Below, piece after piece: positions 17,793 through 26,597 of a stretch of DNA of 64,000 nucleotides. The position numbers and the translations under genes are program-made. The notes below the pieces were generated by a model, which worked only from the letters and a program-made list of their open reading frames with translations, made no database searches and was not told the DNA's origin. The DNA comes from Prevotella sp. (GTDB lineage: Bacteria; Bacteroidota; Bacteroidia; Bacteroidales; Bacteroidaceae), in contig JAFULM010000049.1 of the NCBI GenBank assembly GCA_017483185.1, positions 1-64,000 on the forward strand. Direction: 5' to 3'. The number at the start of each line of letters is the position of its first letter. Positions within the stretch are counted from its first letter, which is position 1.

Positions 17793-18623
17793 GTGGAAAC
17801 GCGCAGAATAGCATACGATATAGGTGAACTGACACCTTATATAAATTGGTCCTACTTCTTCTTTGCGTGGCAAGTGCGGGACGCTAACGAGCAGACGAGA
17901 CTGCGCCGGGAGGCCGAGGGCGTGCTTGCGGAGCTGGAGGGACACTATCGGGTCCATGCCATTGTGGCCTTGGCCGATGCCGGCAGCGATGGTGACGACT
18001 TGATTGTGTATCGCAGTGACAACCCTGCCAACGGTGTTCGCATCCCCATGTTGCGTCAGCAGCATCCGGTTGGGAGTGACGAGCCGTGTCTGTGTCTGGC
18101 CGATTTCATCCGTCCCGTGGAGTCGGGACAACGCGACCGCATCGGCATCTTTGCCACAACGGTGGACATTGGGTTGGAGACGGACTTTGCGTCGGACGAC
18201 TATATGAAGATGATGGTGCAGCTTCTGGCCGACCGTTTGGCCGAAGCAGCGGCCGAACGGACCCACGAAAAGGTGAGAAAGGAGTGGTGGGGATATGCGG
18301 CGGACGAGCGGCTGACCATCGGCGAGATGCATCTCGAACGTTTCCGTGGCATCCGTCCCGCCGTGGGTTATCCCTCGTTGCCGGACGCGAGCGTCAATTT
18401 CATCATCGCCGACCTGCTTGATGTCTCCTCGATAGGCATCCGTCTGACCGAGAACGGAGCCATGAAGCCCCATGCCAGCGTCTCGGGCCTGATGATGGCA
18501 CACCCCGAGGCTCGCTATTTTGCGGTGGGACCGATTGGCGACGACCAGCTGCACGACTATGCGCGGCGGCGCGGGGTGCCGGTCGAAGTGATGCGGCGGT
18601 TTCTGGCTGCAAACCTGCGATGA
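17793..18623 (+). CDS. Free-standing methionine synthase (MetH) activation-domain protein
   Basis: The 276-residue protein matches the C-terminal activation domain of cobalamin-dependent methionine synthase, which binds S-adenosylmethionine and reactivates oxidised cobalamin. Visible motifs are WWGYAADE, FRGIRPAVGYPSLPD (AdoMet-binding), ASVSGLMMAHPEARYF and the opening NWSYFFFAW. The homocysteine, folate and cobalamin domains of MetH are absent. A GTG start is inferred at 17793, 9 bases after pyrC; no ATG exists before the first conserved residues. It may serve a split MetH encoded elsewhere. Confidence 0.85.
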   Translation: METRRIAYDIGELTPYINWSYFFFAWQVRDANEQTRLRREAEGVLAELEGHYRVHAIVALADAGSDGDDLIVYRSDNPANGVRIPMLRQQHPVGSDEPCLCLADFIRPVESGQRDRIGIFATTVDIGLETDFASDDYMKMMVQLLADRLAEAAAERTHEKVRKEWWGYAADERLTIGEMHLERFRGIRPAVGYPSLPDASVNFIIADLLDVSSIGIRLTENGAMKPHASVSGLMMAHPEARYFAVGPIGDDQLHDYARRRGVPVEVMRRFLAANLR

Positions 18624-18710
18624 TGCCGTGAGAATGTAAACGAGATGATATGTCGTCCCCGGTGATATGCTGCGGGAATGTAAGAAAGATAATATTGGAG
18701 TGAAAGACTT

Positions 18711-19895
18711 ATGATAGCGAGGATATTCATATTTGTGTTGATGTTGATAGTGTTGACGGACGGATACGTCCATCTGCGCTATTTGCGGCATCGTGCATCC
18801 ACGAAAGTCATACTGCTGTGGTGGCTTCCCGGAGTACTGATGGCGTTCTATACAGTCTTTCTGACCCTTCATAAGGACTTTGCGCCGACCGATGGCCGGT
18901 TACTTGACGTCTATTTGTTTCTGCTCGGTCTGATTGTTGCGCCCAAACTGGTCTTTGTCATCTTCTCCGCCGCAGGGTGGGGAGTGTCCTGTCTGGTTCA
19001 CCGGCTGCTACACCGGAGTGGTCCGAGGCGCAACTACGGCAACGTCGTGGGCCTTGTCTTGGTGTTGTTGATGTGGTATGTGCTGTTTTACGGGACGTTT
19101 GTGGGGTTCGACAAACTCACCGTGCGCCACGTGGAATATGCCTCCAAAGACCTGCCCGCAGCCTTTGACGGCTATCGTATTGTCCATTTCTCGGATGCGC
19201 ATGTGGGTACTTACGGCGTGGATGGACAGTCTCTGCTGCGTCGCGACATCGACAGCATAATGGCACAACGTCCCGACATGATTGTCTTTACGGGCGACCT
19301 GCAGAACATGCGACCCGACGAGGTGACTCCCCATGAGGCTCTGTTGGCCTCGCTTCATGCTCCCGACGGGGTCTTCTCCGTTCTCGGAAATCACGACTAC
19401 GCCGACTATATCAAGGCAGACGAGGCAACCAAGGCTGCCAACTGCCGCGCGATGATAGACATTCAGCGCCGAATAGGATGGACGCTGCTGCTCAATGAGA
19501 ACCGCACGGTGTGCCGTGGAGCGGATTCGATAGTCGTCGCGGGAATGGAAAATGACGGCGACGGCCGCAAATTTCCACAGAAAGGCGACATCGGAAAGAC
19601 ATTAGAGAACGTTGGCGACAGTGCTTTTGTCATCATGCTTGAGCACGACCCGAGTTCATGGCGACGCAAGATACTCCCCCAATCGACAGCCCGGCTCACC
19701 CTGAGCGGCCACACCCACGCCATGCAGTTTGCCCTTTGGGGCTGGTCGCCGGCCTCGCTGGTGTACAGCGAGTGGGGCGGCATGTTCACGGAGGGAGACC
19801 GCGCCATCAACGTAAGCACCGGACTCGGCGGTTTCATCCCCTTCCGCTTCGGCGTACCGGGAGAGATTGTCGTCATAACACTGAAGAAAAAATGA
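18711..19895 (+). CDS. Membrane-anchored calcineurin-like metallophosphoesterase
   Basis: The 394-residue protein has four predicted transmembrane segments in its first 140 residues (near 2-18, 36-54, 62-88 and 110-130). A metallophosphoesterase domain follows, with HFSDAHVG, FTGDLQN, GNHDY and SGHTHAMQ, the metal-ligand motifs of the family. Similar proteins (YkuE type) cleave lipid-linked pyrophosphates such as UDP-diacylglucosamine, so a role in envelope lipid metabolism is plausible. The acyltransferase gene overlaps its stop by 4 bases (ATGA), which supports that link. Confidence 0.88.
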   Translation: MIARIFIFVLMLIVLTDGYVHLRYLRHRASTKVILLWWLPGVLMAFYTVFLTLHKDFAPTDGRLLDVYLFLLGLIVAPKLVFVIFSAAGWGVSCLVHRLLHRSGPRRNYGNVVGLVLVLLMWYVLFYGTFVGFDKLTVRHVEYASKDLPAAFDGYRIVHFSDAHVGTYGVDGQSLLRRDIDSIMAQRPDMIVFTGDLQNMRPDEVTPHEALLASLHAPDGVFSVLGNHDYADYIKADEATKAANCRAMIDIQRRIGWTLLLNENRTVCRGADSIVVAGMENDGDGRKFPQKGDIGKTLENVGDSAFVIMLEHDPSSWRRKILPQSTARLTLSGHTHAMQFALWGWSPASLVYSEWGGMFTEGDRAINVSTGLGGFIPFRFGVPGEIVVITLKKK

Positions 19896-20650
19896 AATAC
19901 ATATATCGACTTTATCAGCTCTTCGTGGTTTTGCCGCTCGGCATCCTGGCCACTGTCCTGACCGCCTTAACGGTCGTTGTCGGCTGCGCCTTGGGCGGCG
20001 GCCATTTCTTCGGCTACTATCCCGGTCACTGGTGGTCCCGGTTCATCATCCGGCTATGTCTCCTTCCGGTCACCGTGGAGGGACGTGAAAATCTTGAGCC
20101 GGACCATTCTTACGTCTTTGTGGCCAACCATCAGGGGGCGTTCGACATATTCCTGATTTACGGTTTTCTCGGCCGCAACTTCAAGTGGATGATGAAACAC
20201 CAGCTGCGCAAGATGCCGTTTGTGGGTTTTGCATGCAGCGCGTCCCATCAGATATTTGTCGATAAGCGTGGCCCGAGCCGCATAAAGGAAACGTATGATG
20301 CCGCCCGGGAAACGTTGAGGAGTGGCATGAGCGTCATGGTCTTTCCCGAGGGAGCACGCACGTTCACCGGCCACATGGGACTCTTCCGCAAGGGAGCTTT
20401 CATGTTGGCCGACGAGTTGCAGTTGCCCGTCGTGCCGCTGACCATCAACGGCTCTTTTGACGTCATGCCGCGGATGCGTGACGGCAAGTGGGTCACGTGG
20501 CATCCGCTGCGCCTCACCATCCATCAGCCCGTCTATCCGATAGGCCGCGGGTCGCAAAACGTACAGGCGACCATGCGCCAGAGCTATGACTCGGTGATGA
20601 GTGCACTGGTTCCCGAATATCAGGGATACGTGGAGAATCCGGACCAATAA
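19892..20650 (+). CDS. plsC: 1-acyl-sn-glycerol-3-phosphate acyltransferase family protein
   Basis: The 252-residue protein begins with a membrane helix (about residues 8-38). It carries the acyltransferase motif I NHQGAFD, where the usual HxxxxD is intact, then IFVDKRGPSR and the motif III FPEGARTF. It should acylate lysophosphatidate at the inner membrane. The start ATG at 19892 overlaps the stop of the upstream phosphoesterase gene, indicating translational coupling; the longer open frame upstream is an overlap with that gene. Confidence 0.92.
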   Translation: MKYIYRLYQLFVVLPLGILATVLTALTVVVGCALGGGHFFGYYPGHWWSRFIIRLCLLPVTVEGRENLEPDHSYVFVANHQGAFDIFLIYGFLGRNFKWMMKHQLRKMPFVGFACSASHQIFVDKRGPSRIKETYDAARETLRSGMSVMVFPEGARTFTGHMGLFRKGAFMLADELQLPVVPLTINGSFDVMPRMRDGKWVTWHPLRLTIHQPVYPIGRGSQNVQATMRQSYDSVMSALVPEYQGYVENPDQ

Positions 20651-20658
20651 GTTTTTGT

Positions 20659-20854
20659 GGAGTTAAGAAGTTAAAGGGAGTTATCGCGGCTACGCTGTTC
20701 AGGAGTTAAGAAGTTAAAGGGAGTTATCGCGGCTACGCCGCTCAGGAGTTAAGCCAATACTCTTGTTATATGACAAAGTATATAGGCAAATAAAGCATTT
20801 GGCTTAACTCCTGAGCGGCGTAGCCGCGATAACTCCCTTTAACTTCTTAACTCC
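20659..20854. repeat. Perfect 55-base inverted repeat with a duplicated unit
   Basis: Two tandem 43-base units (20659-20701 and 20702-20744) begin GGAGTTAAGAAGTTAAAGGG. The second unit plus the next 12 bases (20702-20756) is perfectly complementary to 20800-20854, leaving a 43-base loop. It lies between the convergent stops of the acyltransferase and the GT2 gene and may terminate both. Confidence 0.95.
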
Positions 20855-20867
20855 TTAAATAAAGTTT

Positions 20868-21614
20868 TCACTTTATTTTCGGGTATTTCCTCGTCCATCC
20901 GTCCCATCTGAGGCGCATGACACCGAAGAAAGCCTCGCCGAATATGCCGCCGCTCATCTTTGATACGCCTTCGCGTCGGTTGACGAAGATGACCGGGACC
21001 TCCTTGATGCGGAAGCCAATCTTATAGGCCGTGAACTTCATCTCTATCTGGAAGGCGTAACCCTTGAAGCGAATCTTGTCCAGTTCGATGGTCTCCAACA
21101 CGCGGCGGCGGTAGCACTTAAATCCGGCCGTGGTGTCGTTGACCTTAAATCCAGTGACCATCCGCACATATTTTGAGGCGAAATAGCTCATCAGCACGCG
21201 ACCGATGGGCCAGTTGACCACGTTCACCCCGGAGACATATCGAGAGCCGATGGCCACGTCGTAGCCTTCGTCATGGCAGGCGGCGTAGAGCCTCGGCAGG
21301 TCGTTGGGGTCGTGACTGAAGTCGGCGTCCATCTCGAAGATATAGTCATAGCCATGCTCCAGCGCCCAGCGGAAACCGGCGATGTAGGCCGTTCCCAGCC
21401 CCAACTTGCCGCTACGTTCGACGATGAACAGGCGGTCGCCCATCTCCGTGTCTATCAGTCGGTGGACGATGGCTGCCGTTCCGTCAGGTGAGCCGTCGTC
21501 GATGACGAGTATGTGGAAACACTTTTCGAGCGCGAATATCGCCCGAATGATTTTCTCGATGTTCTCCTTCTCGTTGTATGTCGGGATGATTATGATGCTG
21601 TCGCTTGGGTGCAT
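20868..21614 (-). CDS. Polyprenol monophosphomannose synthase-like glycosyltransferase (GT2)
   Basis: The 248-residue protein matches dolichol-phosphate mannose synthase-type GT2 enzymes, which move a sugar from a nucleotide onto a polyprenyl phosphate at the inner membrane. Visible are IIIPTYNEKENIEKI, VIDDGSPDGTA, GLGTAYIAGF, the DxD motif in EMDADFSHDP, and AIGSRYVSG with TAGFKCYRR. There is no C-terminal membrane domain, so it is the soluble short form. A -7 element TATCTTTG is on the minus strand at 21645-21652. The sugar is not certain. Confidence 0.9.
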   Translation of the reverse strand: MHPSDSIIIIPTYNEKENIEKIIRAIFALEKCFHILVIDDGSPDGTAAIVHRLIDTEMGDRLFIVERSGKLGLGTAYIAGFRWALEHGYDYIFEMDADFSHDPNDLPRLYAACHDEGYDVAIGSRYVSGVNVVNWPIGRVLMSYFASKYVRMVTGFKVNDTTAGFKCYRRRVLETIELDKIRFKGYAFQIEMKFTAYKIGFRIKEVPVIFVNRREGVSKMSGGIFGEAFFGVMRLRWDGWTRKYPKIK

Positions 21615-21839
21615 GTCTTTTCAGATTTGGTTGAAACTACACCACAAAGATACATCAAACGCCTTTAACGGCCAAAACATAACGGTATTTATTCTGATTT
21701 ATTTGCTTTTTTTGAACGTTCGTTGATAGTCGGAGACTTCATGATGTGCTGCGAATATGCTTCAAGCCCTTGCGTTTCACGCGGCATCGGTGTTTTCCGT
21801 GAAAAAGTATGCAGTGTCTATGCGTTATGAATAAAATTT

Positions 21840-22087
21840 ACTTTAACGTGTGTTAATGCCGTGCCGACTCCGTCAAATCGTATTTTCGGTCGAAAAACGG
21901 CAATTTTTGCGACTTTTTGCAATTGCTTGACTGTCTGCGTGTTATGCACACCGGTGTTTTTCCGGCGTTTTTTCGGCTTTGCCGTAAGGGCCTCCCGGGG
22001 TTGCAACGGGGCCCCCGTTGCATCGCGGCGGCGTGCTCGTTGGCGGACAACGGCATGCTCGTTGCGACCCCGGGAGGCCCTTACGGC
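21840..22087 (+). repeat. Family A composite palindrome, copy 3
   Basis: The leader box ACTTTAAC-GTGT-GTTAAT is at 21840-21857. After 123 bases come perfect 21-base arms, starting GCCGTAAGGGCCTCCC (21981-22001) and ending at 22087. The centre contains GCAACGGGGCCCCCGTTGC and two further CAACG/CGTTG units. Orientation is the same as copy 1. Confidence 0.88.
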
Positions 22088-22325
22088 TCACGGCGGCAAC
22101 GAAAATGTGACGAAAAACGACTGTCGTCGTCCCGCCGAACGATGTTTTTGAGAGACTCCGGAGAGCGTATTTTTCGGAATAATCACTACATTTTAAGATT
22201 TCAAGGCGTTTTAGTTGGATATATGCAACTATTTCGCCGCATTTTTCCGGCATCAAATCAGGATAATTGTTATCCGGTAAATAATATTCATGCCATGAAT
22301 GATCATAATCATATATCACGGAAAA

Positions 22326-22445
22326 GTAGGGTCGCGACCCGTCGCGACCGCCACCATGTCTCGTGGTCTGACATGTCCGTTTAGGGCAGATATATGGGTA
22401 ATTATAAATGAACCACGAGGCGGTCGCGACGGGTCGCGATCCTAC
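22326..22445. repeat. Family B inverted repeat, copy 1
   Basis: The 27-base arms (22326-22352 and 22419-22445, one mismatch) consist of GTAGGGTCGCGACC followed by CGTCGCGACCGCC. Each arm contains the perfect palindrome GGTCGCGACC. A 66-base centre separates them and shows a further CTCGTGGT/ACCACGAG pairing. Other copies are at 45584 and 61138. Confidence 0.92.
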
Positions 22446-22542
22446 CGGTGAGGTATGTAGAGAGAGATTCTGAACGGAGGAAACAGTATCAAAATCAGAA
22501 TAAGGTTCTTTCTGTATAGGGAGTGATTGTCCATGCCGATGT

Positions 22543-22573
22543 TTTGCATTTTGGCCGAAAATGCTTACCTTTG
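22543..22573 (+). promoter_or_regulatory. mfd promoter
   Basis: TTTG (22543-22546), a 19-base spacer and TACCTTTG (22566-22573) form an excellent Bacteroidetes promoter. The mfd start is about 125 bases downstream. Confidence 0.8.
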
Positions 22574-22697
22574 TGACATCAATCCCAAAGGATGGGATAT
22601 CATCGGATTTAGCCGGCAGCAGCGTGACATTCAGTCTTTTCTCATGATGTGAAAAGACAATGTTCCGCCGTCGGCACGTGTCGTTTTGTCAACAGCA

Positions 22698-25600
22698 ATG
22701 GAAATAAAAGAATTACAGCAGATGTACGCCAAGCAGCCTCAGGTGGCGGCGTTGGCGGATAAACTCGGTGACCACACTCTCTCAACGCTGCAGTTGGACG
22801 GCCTCGTGGCGTCTTCGGCGCCGCTGGCGTTTGCCGCTGTGGCTTTGCGCACCGCCCGGACGATGCTCTTCATACTCAAGGATGCCGACGAAGCCGGCTA
22901 CTTCTATCATGATCTCACTCAGGTGATGGGGCAGGAGGATGTGCTATATTTTCCGTCGTCCTATCGTCGCGCGGTCAAGTACGGACAACGGGACGCGGCC
23001 AGCGAGATCTTGCGCACGGAGGCACTGACTATAAATGAAGAACGAAGAATTAAAAATGAAGAACGAAGAGGGAAGAACGAAGAATTTGCTGCCGCCATGA
23101 AAGAAGATGCCCCGGAGGCATGCACATCGTTGAATGGAGGTTCGACGGCGGCAGCAACTTCTTCCCTCTTTATCGTTACCTACCCCGAGGCTGTCGCCGA
23201 GCTTGTCGTTTCGCGCCGTCGTCTGGACAGCCGCACGCTGGAGCTGACCGTGGAGCAGACTGTCGGTGTCGCGGAGGTGATGGCGACGCTGCGTGAGTTT
23301 GGTTTCCGCGAGGTGGAATATGTCTACGAGCCGGGCCAGTTTGCCTTGCGCGGCAGCATACTCGATGTCTATTCTTACAGCTGTGAATATCCGTTCCGCA
23401 TCGACTTCTTCGGTGACGACATCGACTCCATACGCACCTTTGAGGTCGACACCCAGTTGTCCCGCGAACGCCGCACGACAGTGCGGATTGTGCCCGAGTT
23501 GGCCGGTCTCACCGAAGACCGCGTGCCTCTGTTCTCATTCCTTTCCGACGATGCGATTGTCGTCATGAAGGACGGAGCAGACATACGCGACGCCATAGCA
23601 CGGACATACGAGGAGGGCTTTTTGCAGCAGGCCATAGTAGAGCGTTTGGAGGGCGCAACGGAGGTCGAACAGCATGCCATCATGCAGCAGATGCGCAAGG
23701 AGGTGCAACTCATGACTGTCGGACAGTTTGCCGACGCCGTCGCTCCGTTTCACATCGTCGAGATCGGTCATCGGCCGTTCCGTACGGTCGATGCCACCAT
23801 CCGTTTCAATATCTCGCCCCAACCGCTCTTCCATAAAAATTTCGACATGCTCCGTCAGTCGCTCGAAGATTATCGGCTGCGCGGCTACGGTATCTTCATT
23901 TTGGCCGACAGCCGGAAGCAGAACGAACGGTTGAAGGAAATACTTGGAAGTGAAGAGGGAAGAATGAAGAGGGAAGAAGTTGCTACCGCCATGAAGGGGG
24001 ATGACCCTGAGGCGCGCACGTCGGTGAAGGGAGGTTCGACGGCGGCAGCAACTTCTTCACTCTTCACCCTTCCCTCTTCATTCATTCCCGTGGATCGTAC
24101 CCTTCATGAGGGTTTCGTCGACAACGACATGCGCGTCTGCTTCTTCACCGACCATCAGATATTCGACCGTTTCCATAAATACAATCTTAAGTCCGACCGC
24201 GCGCGCAGCGGTAAGATGTCGCTCACACTGAAAGAGATTCGTCAGTTTGAGCCGGGCGACTATGTCGTCCATGTCGACCACGGCATAGGGCGCTTTGGTG
24301 GACTTGTGCGCATGCCTCAGGCTGACGGCGGCACGCAGGAGATGATCAAGATACAATATCAGAACGGCGACTCGATATACGTGTCGATACATTCGCTGTA
24401 TAAGGTGTCGAAGTATAAGGCGCAGGACAACGGTGAACCGCCGCGCCTGAGCCACCTCGGCACGGGCCAGTGGGAGCGGCTGAAGGAGCGGACGAAGAAG
24501 AAACTGAAGGATATCGCCCGCGACCTCATCAAGCTCTACGCCCAGCGTCGGCAGGAACAAGGCTTCGCCTTCAGTCCCGACAGTTTCATGCAGCATGAGC
24601 TTGAGGCGAGCTTCCTCTATGAGGATACACCCGACCAGCTCAAGGCCACCAACGACGTCAAGGCCGATATGGAGCGGCGCCGGCCGATGGACCGCCTGGT
24701 TTGCGGCGACGTGGGCTTCGGAAAGACCGAAGTGGCCGTGCGCGCGGCGTTCAAGGCGGCTTGCGACTCGAAGCAGGTAGCCGTGCTCGTGCCCACGACG
24801 GTGCTCGCCTATCAGCACTATCAGACGTTCAGCAAGCGGCTGAAGGATTTTCCCGTGCGCGTCGACTACCTCACGCGCGCCCGTTCGGCCAAGCAGACCA
24901 GAGAACTGCTAAAAGACCTCGAAGACGGAAAGATAGACATACTCATAGGTACGCACAAGCTGATAGGCAAGTCGGTGAAGTTCCATGATCTCGGTCTGCT
25001 CATTATCGACGAGGAACAGAAGTTCGGCGTGGCCGTGAAGGAGAAGCTGCGCCAGATGAAGGTCAACGTCGACACGCTGACGATGTCGGCCACGCCCATC
25101 CCACGCACGCTCCAGTTCTCGCTCGTCGGCGCCCGCGACCTGAGCACGATACAGACGCCGCCGCCCAACCGCTATCCCATACAGACGGAGATTCACACGT
25201 TCAACCCCGAGATAATAGCCGATGCCGTGAACTTCGAGATGAGCCGCAACGGACAGGTCTACATCGTCAACAACCGCATCAACGAGCTGCAGCGCATCGC
25301 CGACATGATACACAAGTACATCCCCGACGCACGCATCGCCATCGGTCACGGGCAGATGAAGCCGGAGGAACTGGAGCATATCATCCTCGATTTCGCCAAC
25401 TACGACTACGACGTGCTCGTCTCGACGACCATCGTCGAGAGTGGCATCGACATCCCCAACGCCAACACTATCATCATCAACGGCGCCAACAACTTCGGAC
25501 TGAGCGATCTCCATCAGATGCGCGGCCGCGTGGGACGTGGCAACCGCAAGGCTTTCTGCTATCTGCTTGCCCCTCCGCTGTCGGCACTGCCGCAGGAGTC

Positions 25601-26309
25601 ACGCCGCCGTCTGGAAGCTCTCGAAAACTTCTCGGAGCTGGGCAGCGGCATCAACATCGCCATGCAGGACCTCGACATACGCGGCGCGGGTAACCTGTTG
25701 GGTGCCGAGCAGAGCGGTTTCATCGCCGACCTTGGCTATGAAACCTATCAGAAAATTCTCAATCAGGCCGTGACCGAGTTGAAGAATGACGAGTTCTCCG
25801 ACCTCTATGCCGACGAGACGGCCGCGCAGGAGATGGCCGCATCCGACTTCGTCGACGACTGCGCGCTGGAGAGCGACATCGAGATGTATTTCCCGCCGGC
25901 ATACATCCCCAACGACAGCGAACGCATGCTGCTCTACCGCGAGCTGGACAACCTGACCGAAGACGCCGAAGTGGAGCAGTACCGCCTGCGCCTCCGCGAC
26001 CGCTTCGGCGCCATCCCTGCCGTTGGCGAGGAGCTGATGCGCGTCGTCCCGTTGCGCCGCATGGGCAAAAGCCTCGGTTGCGAGAAGATAATGCTGAAGC
26101 AGCACCGCATGACCCTCTTCTTCGTCAGCAACCCCAACAGCCCCTATTACCGCAGCTCCGCCTTCGACAGCATCCTCAGTTACATCGCCTCCAATCCCCG
26201 CCGCTGCAATCTGCGCGAGCACAATGGCAAGCGTTCCATCGTCATTTCCGACGTCAAGACCGTCGGCGCGGGCGTGGAGGTGCTGCGGGAGATAATGAGC
26301 TGCAAGTAG
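22698..26309 (+). CDS. mfd: Transcription-repair coupling factor
   Basis: Mfd removes RNA polymerase stalled at DNA damage and recruits UvrA. The product has 1203 residues (family usually about 1100-1180). The UvrB-like N-terminal part includes YVYEPGQFALRGSILDVYS. The polymerase-binding RID/CarD-like part is near GDYVVHVDHGIGRF. The helicase motifs are GDVGFGKTEVA (Walker A), IIDEEQKFG (DEEQ), MSATPIPRTLQ and QMRGRVGRGNR, and a C-terminal D7 domain follows. Two in-frame stretches, about residues 112-158 and 416-463, are not Mfd sequence but translated palindromic repeats (described separately). Flanking Mfd motifs are intact on both sides, so the gene is probably functional. ATG at 22698 is preferred to the TTG 12 bases upstream. 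Confidence 0.95.
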   Translation: MEIKELQQMYAKQPQVAALADKLGDHTLSTLQLDGLVASSAPLAFAAVALRTARTMLFILKDADEAGYFYHDLTQVMGQEDVLYFPSSYRRAVKYGQRDAASEILRTEALTINEERRIKNEERRGKNEEFAAAMKEDAPEACTSLNGGSTAAATSSLFIVTYPEAVAELVVSRRRLDSRTLELTVEQTVGVAEVMATLREFGFREVEYVYEPGQFALRGSILDVYSYSCEYPFRIDFFGDDIDSIRTFEVDTQLSRERRTTVRIVPELAGLTEDRVPLFSFLSDDAIVVMKDGADIRDAIARTYEEGFLQQAIVERLEGATEVEQHAIMQQMRKEVQLMTVGQFADAVAPFHIVEIGHRPFRTVDATIRFNISPQPLFHKNFDMLRQSLEDYRLRGYGIFILADSRKQNERLKEILGSEEGRMKREEVATAMKGDDPEARTSVKGGSTAAATSSLFTLPSSFIPVDRTLHEGFVDNDMRVCFFTDHQIFDRFHKYNLKSDRARSGKMSLTLKEIRQFEPGDYVVHVDHGIGRFGGLVRMPQADGGTQEMIKIQYQNGDSIYVSIHSLYKVSKYKAQDNGEPPRLSHLGTGQWERLKERTKKKLKDIARDLIKLYAQRRQEQGFAFSPDSFMQHELEASFLYEDTPDQLKATNDVKADMERRRPMDRLVCGDVGFGKTEVAVRAAFKAACDSKQVAVLVPTTVLAYQHYQTFSKRLKDFPVRVDYLTRARSAKQTRELLKDLEDGKIDILIGTHKLIGKSVKFHDLGLLIIDEEQKFGVAVKEKLRQMKVNVDTLTMSATPIPRTLQFSLVGARDLSTIQTPPPNRYPIQTEIHTFNPEIIADAVNFEMSRNGQVYIVNNRINELQRIADMIHKYIPDARIAIGHGQMKPEELEHIILDFANYDYDVLVSTTIVESGIDIPNANTIIINGANNFGLSDLHQMRGRVGRGNRKAFCYLLAPPLSALPQESRRRLEALENFSELGSGINIAMQDLDIRGAGNLLGAEQSGFIADLGYETYQKILNQAVTELKNDEFSDLYADETAAQEMAASDFVDDCALESDIEMYFPPAYIPNDSERMLLYRELDNLTEDAEVEQYRLRLRDRFGAIPAVGEELMRVVPLRRMGKSLGCEKIMLKQHRMTLFFVSNPNSPYYRSSAFDSILSYIASNPRRCNLREHNGKRSIVISDVKTVGAGVEVLREIMSCK
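23032..23172 (+). repeat. Palindromic repeat inserted in frame in mfd, copy 1
   Basis: Left arm ...GAAGAATTTGCTGCCGCC ends at 23096, and right arm GGCGGCAGCAACTTCTTC starts at 23147. The arms pair over about 24 bases with three mismatches. The 50-base centre (23097-23146) is homologous to that of copy 2. It is read as Glu/Arg-rich NEERRIKNEERR and then GGSTAAATSSLF. It replaces a short loop just before the conserved VTYPEA motif. Confidence 0.9.
23945..24088 (+). repeat. Palindromic repeat inserted in frame in mfd, copy 2
   Basis: Left arm ...GAAGAAGTTGCTACCGCC ends at 23990, and right arm GGCGGCAGCAACTTCTTC starts at 24041. The centre (23991-24040) matches copy 1 in the same orientation (both begin ATGAA and end GGTTCGAC). 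Translation gives SEEGRMKREEVATAMKG and GGSTAAATSSLF. It lies between ILADSRKQNERLKEI and PVDRTLHEGF, both conserved Mfd stretches. Confidence 0.9.
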
Positions 26310-26328
26310 GGTGTTTTACTGCGGTATC

Positions 26329-26414
26329 GTTACGTGGCTTAAGTAACGGTGTTACATGGGCCGTGTAATGTTGTTACGTGGGCCGGGTAACATCATTACA
26401 CGGGCCACGTAACG
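26329..26414. repeat. GTTACrTGGGCC palindrome cluster
   Basis: Four variants of GTTAC(A/G)TGGGCC and its complement occur within 86 bases, alternating so that several alternative hairpins can form. It starts about 20 bases after the mfd stop and could act as the mfd terminator, although no T run follows. Confidence 0.75.
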
Positions 26415-26456
26415 TTTCCATTGATGCTTGTCTGCTTCTCAATATGACTGCGATTG

Positions 26457-26507
26457 TGTATCAAAATGGCTATATGGTACTTGGGGACATATAGTCATTT
26501 TGATACA
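26457..26507. repeat. 20-base inverted repeat
   Basis: TGTATCAAAATGGCTATATG (26457-26476) pairs with 26488-26507 with one mismatch, leaving an 11-base loop. The content is AT-rich, unlike the neighbouring hairpins. Confidence 0.85.
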
Positions 26508-26597
26508 TCCTCATACTTCAAATCAGTTCTTTTTATAATTTCCTCTTATAAAACTTCAATGAGTTTCAATTAACACTTAGATGAATTTCGTTTAAAG

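Larger units (their letters stand above)
21615..22697. other. Gene-free interval with family A and B repeats and mfd promoter
   Basis: About 1080 bases hold a -7 element for the GT2 gene, family A copy 3 with leader (21840-22087), a family B element (22326-22445) and the mfd promoter (22543-22573). Short ORFs across the repeats have no recognisable product. Confidence 0.65.

Noticed and set aside
17430..18872. 480-residue open frame opposite the MetH-activation gene
   Set aside because: Antisense shadow spanning two genes and an intergenic gap; no family resemblance.
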